Assembly (NCBI RefSeq): GCF_051020955.1
Contig: NW_027476336.1
Coordinates: 186,001-250,000, forward strand
DNA: 64,000 nt
Reading direction: 5' to 3'
From: Megalopta genalis
Lineage: Eukaryota > Arthropoda > Insecta > Hymenoptera > Halictidae
Shown: positions 52,441 to 61,230 of the stretch, in pieces
Layout: the number at the start of each line of letters is the position of its first letter
How positions within the stretch are numbered: the stretch's first letter is position 1
The notes under the pieces: model-generated
The model's input: only the letters and a program-made list of their open reading frames with translations
What the model was told of the DNA's origin: nothing
The model's database searches: none
Position numbers and translations under genes: made by a program

Positions 52441-53990
52441 TCAAATCAATGCGATGTAGAAGGTTCAGCTTCAAACCCATGCGACACATTTGATTTAGCT
52501 TCAAATACTTGCGATATAAGTGATATAGCTTCAAAAGCTGGAGGAACAAACGAGGAGGGCTTCAATTCCATGCGAAACAAATGATTTAGCTTCAAATCAA
52601 TGCGAAGTAGAAGGCTTAGCTTCAAATCCATGCGAAACAAATGGTTTAGCTACAATACTTGTGATATAGATTATTTAGCTACAACTGCATGCGAAACTAA
52701 CGAGTTAGCTTCAATCCATGCGATACACATGATTTAGCTTCAATCAATGCGATGTGGAAGGTTTAGCTTAAAATCCATGCGGATACACAAGATTTAGCTT
52801 CAAATCAATGCGATGTAGTAGGTTCAGCTTCAAATCCATGCGACACATATGATTTAGCTTCAAATACTTGCGATATAAGTGATATAGCTTCAAAAGCTGT
52901 AGGAACAAACGAGGTAGCTTCAAATCCATGCGAAACACATGATTCAGCTGCAAATCAAGGCGATGTAGAAGGTTTAGCTTCAAATCCATGCGAAACACAT
53001 GATTTAGCTGCAAATCAATGCGATGTAGATGGTATAGCTTCAAATCAGCGCGAAACAAAATGATTTAGCTTCAAACACTTGGGATATAATTGATATAGCT
53101 TCAAATGCAGACGAATCAAATGAGTTAGCTTCAAAAATCCATGCGGTACACATGATGTAGCATTAAATCCATGCGAAGTAGAAGGATTAGCTTCAACTCC
53201 ATGCGGAACAAACGATTGAGCTTCAAACACTTCGGATATAGCTTCATCTGCATGCGAAACGAACGAGTTAGCTTCAAGTCCATGCGAAACACATGATTTA
53301 GCTGCAAATCAATGCGATGGTAGAAGGTTTAGCTTCAAATCCATGCGAAACACATGATTTAGCTGCAAATCAACTCGAAGTACAAGGCTTAGATTCAAAT
53401 CCATGCGACACAATTATGACTTAGCTTCAGATACTTGCGATATAAGTGATACAGCTTCAAATGCAGGGGAAACAAACGAGTTAGATTCAAATCCATGCAA
53501 AACACATGATTAAGCTTCAAATCATGCGATGTAGAAGGCTTAGCTTCAAATCCATGCGAAACACATGATTTAGCTTCAAATCAACTCGAAGTACAAGGCT
53601 CAGATTCAAATCCATGCGAAACACATGATTTAGCTGCAAATCAATGCGATGTAGAAGGTTTAGCTCAAATCCATGCCAAACACATGATTAGAATCAAATC
53701 CATGGGATGTAGAAGGTTTGGCTTCAAATCCATGCGAAACGCATTATTTATCTGCAAATCAGTGCGAAGTAGAAGGCTCGGGTTCAAATCAATGCGATTC
53801 AAATGGTTCATCTTCAATACTTGTGAAAGACATGATTTAGCTTCAACTGCAAGCGAAACTCATGATTTAGCTTCAAAACAATGCGATGTAGAAGGTTTAG
53901 CTTCAAATCCATGCGAAACAAATGGATAGCTACAAGTACTTGGATATACATTATTTAGCTACAACTCTAAGCGAAACGAACGAGTTAGCT
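51930..53990. repeat. Higher-order repeat N, copy 1 (~2,060 bp)
   Basis: GAAAGAAATG at 52,001 recurs at 54,061, and GCGACACATT at 52,481 recurs at 54,540. The first part overlaps M copy 2. It has many private one-base indels, for example CATGCCCATACTC (52,360), TTCAATCCATTGCG (52,410), GAGGAGGGCTTC (52,553), GCTACAATACTTG (52,649) and CCATGCGGATACAC (52,775). Confidence 0.82.
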
Positions 53991-55850
53991 TCAAATCCAT
54001 GCGAAACACACGATTTAGCTTCAAATCAATTCGAAGGGCAAGCTTAGATTCAAATCCATGCGAAAGAAATGATTTAGCTTCAGATGAATGCGATGTAGTA
54101 GGTTCAGCTTCAATCCATGCGATACATATGATTTAGCTTCAAATACTTGCGATATAAGTGATATAGCCTTCAAAAGCTGTAGGAACAAACGAGGTAGCTT
54201 CAAATCCATGCGAAACACATGATTCAGCTGCAAATCAATGCGATGTAGAAGGTTCAGCTTCAAATCCATGCGACACATATGATTTAGCTTCAAATACTTG
54301 CGATATAAGTGATATAGCTTCAAAAGCTGTAGGAACAAACGAGGTAGCTTCAAATCCATGCGATACACATGATTCAGCTTCTAATCATTGCGATGTAGAA
54401 AGTTTAGCTTCAAATCCATGCCATACTCAAGATTTAGCTTCCAATCATTGCGATGTAGAAGGTTTAGCTTCAAATCCATGCGATACACAAGATTTAGCTT
54501 CAAATCAATGCGATGTAGAGGTTCAGCCTTCAAACCCATGCGACACATTTGATTTAGCTTCAAAATACTTGCGATATAAGTGATATAGCTTCAAAAGCTG
54601 GAGGAACAAACGAGGAGGCTTCAATTCCATGCGAAACAAATGATTTAGCTTCAAATCAATGCGAAGTAGAAGGCTTAGCTTCAAATCCATGCGAAACAAA
54701 TGGTTTAGCTACAAATACTTGTGATATAGATTATTTAGCTACAACTGCATGCGAAACTAACGAGTTAGCTTCAAATCATGCGATACACATGATTTAGCTT
54801 CAAATCAATGCGATGTGGAAGGTTTAGCTTAAAATCCATGCGATACACAAGATTAGCTTCAAATCAATGCGATGTAGTAGGTTCAGCTTCAAATCCATGC
54901 GACACATATGATTTAGCTTCAAATACTTGCGATATAAGTGATATAGCTTCAAAAGCTGTAGGAACAAACGAGGTAGCTTCAAATCCATGCGAAACACATG
55001 ATTCAGCTGCAAATCAAGGCGATGTAGAAGGTTTAGCTTCAAATCCATGCGAAACACATGATTTAGCCTGCAAATCAATGCGATGTAGATGGTATAGCTT
55101 CAAATCAACGCGAAACAAATGATTTAGCTTCAAACACTTGGGATATAATTGATATAGCTTCAAATGCAGACGAATCAAATGAGTTAGCTTCAAAATCCAT
55201 GCGGTACACATGATGTAGCATTAATCCATGCGAAGTAGAAGGATTAGCTTCAACTCCATGCGGAACAAACGATTGAGCTTCAAACACTTCGGATATAGCT
55301 TCATCTGCATGCGAACGAACGAGTTAGCTTCAAGTCCATGCGAAACACATGATTTAGCTGCAAATCAATGCGATGTAGAAGGTTTAGCTTCAAATCCATG
55401 CGAAACACATGATTTAGCTTCAAATCAACTCGAAGTACAAGGCTCAGATTCAAATCCATGCGAAACACATGATTTAGCTGCAAATCATGCGATGTAGAAG
55501 GTTTAGCTTCAAATCCATGCCAAACACATGATTTAGAATCAAATCCATGGGATGTACGAGGTTTGGCTTCAAATCCATGCGAAACACATTATTTATCTGC
55601 AAATCAGTGCGAAGTAGAAGGCTCGGTTCAAATCAATGCGATTCAAATGGTTCATCTTCAAATACTTGTGAAAGACATGATTTAGCTTCAACTGCAAGCG
55701 AAACTCATGATTTAGCTTCAAATCAATGCGATGTAGAAGGTTTAGCTTCAATCCATGCGAAACAAAGGATTAGCTACAAGTACTTGTGATATACATTATT
55801 TAGCTACAACTCTAAGCGAAACGAACGAGTTAGCTTCAAATCCATGCGAA
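53991..55850. repeat. Higher-order repeat N, copy 2 (shorter)
   Basis: Follows copy 1 at an offset of ~2,060 bp. It lacks ~200 bp corresponding to ~53,370-53,570, the join being in the TCAACTCGAAGTACAAGG monomer. Its indels are at other places than those of copy 1, for example GTAGAGGTTCAGCCTTC (54,515) and TCAAAATACTTG (54,560). A third, clean copy of part of it lies at ~63,340-64,000. Confidence 0.82.
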
Positions 55851-56074
55851 ACAAATGATTTAGCTTCAAATGAATGCGAAGTAGAAGGCTTAGCTTCAAA
55901 TCCATGCAAAACAAATGATTTAGCTACAAATACTTGTGATATACATCATTTAGCTACAACTGCATGCTAAACGGGACGAGTTAGCTTCAAATCCATGCGA
56001 TACACATGATTTAGATTCAAATCAATGCGATGTAGAAGGTTTAGCTACAAATCCATGCCATACACAAGATTTAG
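55851..56074. repeat. Satellite segment linking repeats N and O
   Basis: Ordinary monomers with the variant GCATGCTAAACGGGACGAG near 55,963, which recurs with small differences near 56,233 and 58,480. No gene is seen. Confidence 0.7.
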
Positions 56075-58320
56075 CTTCAAATCAATTCGAAGCAAAAGGC
56101 TTAGGTTCAAATCCATGCGAAACAAATGATTTAGCTTCAAATGAATGCGAAGTACAAGGCTTAGCTTCAAATCCATGCAAAACAAATGGTTTAGCTACAA
56201 ATACTTGTGATACACATCATTTAGCTACAACTGCATGCTAAACAGGACGAGTCTAGCTTCAAATCCATGCGATTCACATGATTTAGCTTCAATCCATGGG
56301 ATGTAGAAGGTTTAGCTTCAAATCCATGCGATACAAAAGATTTAGCTTCAAATCAATGCGAAGTAGAAGGTTTAACTTCAAATCAATAGAATATAGAAGG
56401 TTTAGCTTCAAATCAATACGATGTAGAAGGTTTAGATTCAAATCCATACGAAACACATGATTTAGCTTCAAATCAATTCGAAGGGCAAGGCTTAGATTCA
56501 AATCCATGCGAAACAAATGATTTAGCTTCAGATGAATGCGAAGTAGAAGGCCTCAGCTTCAAATCCATGCGGCACACATGATTTAGCTTTTAAATACTTG
56601 CGATATAAGTGACATAGTTTCAAATGGAGGCGAAACGAACGAGTTAGCTTCAAATCTATGCGAAACACATGATTTAGCTGCAAATCAATGTGATGTAGAA
56701 GGTTTAGCTTCAAATCCATGCGATACACAAGATTTAGCTTCAAATCAATGCGATGTAGAAGGTTCAGCTTCAAACCCATGCGACACATATGATTTGGCTT
56801 CAAATACTTGCGATATAAGTGATATAGCTTCAAAGCTGGAGGAACAAACGAGGAGGCTTCAATTCCAAGCGAAACAAATGATTAGCTTCAAATCAATGCG
56901 AAGTAGAAGGCGTAGCTTCAAATCCATGCGAAACAAATGGTTTAGCTACAAATACTTGTGATATAGATTACTTTAGCTACAACTGCATGCGAAACACACG
57001 ATTTATCTTCAAATCAATGCGATGTAGAAGATTTAGCTTCAAATCCATGCGATACACAAGATTTAGCTTCAAATGAATGCGATGTAGTAGGTTCAGCTTC
57101 AAATCCATGCGACACATATGATTTAGCTTCAAATACTTGCGATATAAGTGATATAGCTTCAAAGCTGTGGAACAAACGAGGTAGCTTCAAATCCATAGCG
57201 AAACACATGATTCAGCTGCAAATCAATGCGATGTAGAAGGTTTAGCTACAAAACAATAAGAGGTAGAAGGTTTAGCTTCAAATCAATAGAATGTAGAAGG
57301 TTTAGCTTCAAATCAATGCGATGTAGAATGTTTAGCTTCAAATCCATACGAAACACATGATTTAGCTTCAAATCAATTCGAAGGAGAAGGCTTAGATTCA
57401 AATCCATGCGAAAACAAATGATTTAGCTTCAAATCAATGCGATGTAGAAGGTTTAGCTTCAAATCATGCGAACACACGATTTATCTTCAAATCAATGCGA
57501 TGTAGAGGTTTGCTTAAAATCTATAACAGGTAGATGGTTTAGCTTCAAATCAATGAATATAGTAGGTTTAGCTTCAAATAAATGCGATGTAGAAGGTTTA
57601 GCTTCAAATCCATGCGATACCAAGATTTAGCTTCAAATCAATGCGATGTATTAGGTTCAGCTTCAAATCCATGCGACACATATGATTTAGCTTCAAATAC
57701 TTGTGATATAAGTGATATAGCTTCAAAAGCTGTAGGAACAAACGAGGTAGCTTCAATTCCATGCGAGACACATGATTTAGCTTCAAATCAATGCGATGTG
57801 GAAGGTTTAGCTTCATATCCAAGTGTAACACATGATTTAGCTTCAAATATTTGCGATATAAGTGATATAGCTTCGAATACAGGCGAAACGAACGAGTTAG
57901 CTCAAATCCATGCGAAACACATGAATCAGCTGCAAATCAATGCAATGTAGAAGGTTTAGCTTCAAATCCATGCGAAACACATGATTTAGCTGCAACTCAA
58001 TGCGATGTAGAAGGTTTAGCTTCAAATCCATACGAATCACATGATTAGCTTCAAATCAATTCGAAGGGCAAGGCTTAGATTCAAATCCATGCGAAGCAAA
58101 TGATTTAGCTTCAGATGAATGCGAAGTAGAAGACTCAGTTTCAAATCCATGCGGCACATATGATTTAGCTTTAAATACTTGCGATATAAGTGATATAGTT
58201 TCAAATGGAGGCGAAACGAACGAGTTGGCTTCAAATCCATGAGAAACACATGATTTAGCTGCAAATCAATGTGATGTAGAAGGTTTAGCTTCAAATCCAT
58301 GCGATACACAAGATTTAGCT
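56075..58320. repeat. Higher-order repeat O, copy 1 (~2,241 bp)
   Basis: Starts at the CAATTCGAAGCAAAAGG monomer and is repeated from ~58,321 (GGCACACATG at 56,571 recurs at 58,812). It carries private one-base indels such as AGGCCTCAGC (56,548), GCTTTTAAATAC (56,586) and AAAGCTGTGGAAC (57,161), which copy 2 lacks or has in another form. Confidence 0.84.
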
Positions 58321-60564
58321 TCAAATCAATTCGAAGCAAAAGGCCTTAGGTTCAAATCCATGCGAAACAAATGATTTAGCTTCAAATGAATGCGAAGTAG
58401 AAGGCTTAGCTTCAAATCCATGCAAAACAAATGGTTTAGCTACAAATACTTGTGATACACATCATTTAGCTACAACTGCATGCTAAACGGACGAGTTAGC
58501 TTCAAATCCATGCGATTCACATGATTTAGCTTCAAATCCATGGAGATGTAGAAGGTTTAGCTTCAAATCCATGCGATACAAAAGATTTAGCTTCAAATCA
58601 ATGCGAAGTAGAAGGTTTAGCTTCAAATCAATAGAATATAGAAGGTTTAGCTTCAATCAATGCGATGTAGAAGGTTTAGATTCAAATCATACGAAACACA
58701 TGATTTAGCTTCAAATCAATTCGAAGGCAAGGCTTAGATTCAAATCCATGCGAAACAAATGATTTAGCTTCAGATGAATGCGAAGTAGAAGGCTCAGCTT
58801 CAAATCCATGCGGCACACATGATTTAGCTTTAAATACTTGCGATATAAGTGACATAGTTTCAAATGGAGGCGAAACGAACGAGTTAGCTTCAAATCTATG
58901 CGAAACCACATGATTTAGCTGCAAATCAATGTGATGTAGAAGGTTTAGCTTCAAATCCATGCGATACACAAGATTTAGCTTCAAATCAATGCGATGTAGA
59001 AGGTTCAGCTTCAAACCCATGCGACACATATGATTTGCTTCAAATACTTGCGATATAAGTGAATATAGCTTCAAAGCTGGAGAACAAACGAGGAGGCTTC
59101 AATTCCAAGCGAAACAAATGATTTAGCTCAAATCAATGCGAAGTAGAAGGCGTAGCTTCAAATCCATGCGAAACAAATGGTTTAGCTACAAATACTTGTG
59201 ATATAGATTATTTAGCTACAACTGCATGCGAAACACACGATTTATCTTCAAATCAATGCGATGTAGAAGGTTAGCTTCAAATCCATGCGATACACAAGAT
59301 TTAGCTTCAATGAATGCGATGTAGTAGGTTCAGCTTCAAATCCATGCGACACATATGATTTAGCTTCAAATACTTGCGATATAAGTGATATAGCTTCAAA
59401 AGCTGTGGGAACAAACGAGGTAGCTTCAAATCCATGCGAAAACACATGATTCAGCTGCAAATCAATGCGATGTAGAAGGTTTAGCTACAAAACAATAAGA
59501 GGTAGAAGGTTTAGCTTCAAATCAATAGAATGTAGAAGGTTTAGCTTCAAATCAATGCGATGTAGAATGTTTAGCTTCAAATCCATACGAAACACATGAT
59601 TTAGCTTCAAATCAATTCGAAGGAGAAGGCTTAGATTCAAATCCATGCGAAACAAAATGATTTAGCTTCAAATCAATGCGATGTAGAAGGTTTAGCTTCA
59701 AATCCATGCGAAACACACGATTTATCTTCAAAACAATGCGATGTAGAAGGTTTGCTTAAAATCTATAACAGGTAGATGGTTTAGCTTCAAATCAATGGAA
59801 TATAGAAGGTTTAGCTTCAAATAAATGCGATGTAGAAGGTTTAGCTTCAAATCCATGCGATACACAAGATTTAGCTTCAAATCAATGCGATGTATTAGGT
59901 TCAGCTTCAAATCCATGCGACACATATGATTTAGCTTCAAATACTTGTGATATAAGTGATATAGCTTCAAAAGCTGTAGGAACAAACGAGGTAGCTTCAA
60001 TTCATGCCGAGACACATGATTTAGCTTCAAATCAATGCGATGTGGAAGGTTTAGCTTCATATCCAAGTGTAACACATGATTTAGCTTCAAATATTTGCGA
60101 TATAAGTGATATAGCTTCGAATACAGGCGAAACGAACGAGTTAGCTTCAAATCCATGCGAAACACATGAATCAGCTGCAAATCAATGCAATGTAGAAGGT
60201 TTAGCTTCAAATCCATGCGAAACACATGATTTAGCTGCAACTCAATGCGATGTAGAAGGTTTAGCTTCAAATCCATACGAATCACATGATTTAGCTTCAA
60301 ATCAATTCGAAGGGCAAGGCTTAGATTCAAATCCATGCGAAGCAAATGATTTAGCTTCAGATGAATGCGAAGTAGAAGACTCAGTTTCAAATCCATGCGA
60401 CACATATGATTTAGCTTTAAATACTTGCGATATAAGTGATATAGTTTCAAATGGAGGCGAAACGAACGAGTTGGCTTCAAATCCATGAGAAACACATGAT
60501 TTAGCTGCAAATCAATGTGATGTAGAAGGTTTAGCTTCAAATCCATGCGATACACAAGATTTAG
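58321..60564. repeat. Higher-order repeat O, copy 2 (~2,241 bp)
   Basis: Same order as copy 1, with its own indels in the first 1.3 kb, such as GAAGGCAAGGC (58,722) and GCTGGAGAACAAAC (59,076). Few are seen after ~59,800. The later part (~60,040-60,490) is intact and matches ~10,300-10,740 and ~13,460-13,910 in type order, linking this family to the D unit. Confidence 0.84.
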
Positions 60565-61230
60565 CTTCAAATCAATGCGATGTAGAAGGTTCAGCTTCAA
60601 ATCCATGCGACACATATGATTTAGCTTCAAATACTTGCGATATAAGTGATATAGCTTCAAAAGTCGGAGGAACAAACGAGGTGGCTTCAATTCCATGCGA
60701 AACAAATGATTTAGCTTCAAATCAATGCGATGTAGAAGGCGTATCTTCAAAAACTTGCGATATTCCTGACATAGTTTCAAATGAGTAGAAACGAACGAGT
60801 TAGCTTCAAATCCATGCGAGACACATAATTTAGCTTCTAATCAATGCGATGTAGAAGGTTTAGCTTCAAATCCACGCGAAACAAATGATTTAGCTTCAAA
60901 CACTTGGGGTATAAGTGATATAGCTTCAAATGCAGACTAATCAAACGAGTTAGCTTAAAAATCCACGCGATAAACATGATTTATCTTCAAACACTTGCGA
61001 TATAAGTGATGTAGATTCAACTGCAGGCAAAACGAACGAGTTAGCTTCAAATCCATGCGAAACACATGATATAGCTGCTAATCAATGTGATGTAGAAGGT
61101 TTAGCTTCAAATCCATGCGATACACAAGATTTTATCTTCAAATCAATGCGATGTAGAAGGTTCAGCATTCAAATCCATGCGACACATATGATTTAGCTTC
61201 AAATACTTGCGATATAAGTGATTAGCTTCA
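60565..61230. repeat. Satellite segment resembling 4.1-4.4 kb
   Basis: About 60,800-61,130 follows ~4,100-4,360, with the AGACTAATCAAACGAG monomer, the TTAAAAATCC monomer and GATATAGCTGCTAATC. It shows that monomer orders at the two ends of the window are related across more than 55 kb. Confidence 0.75.
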
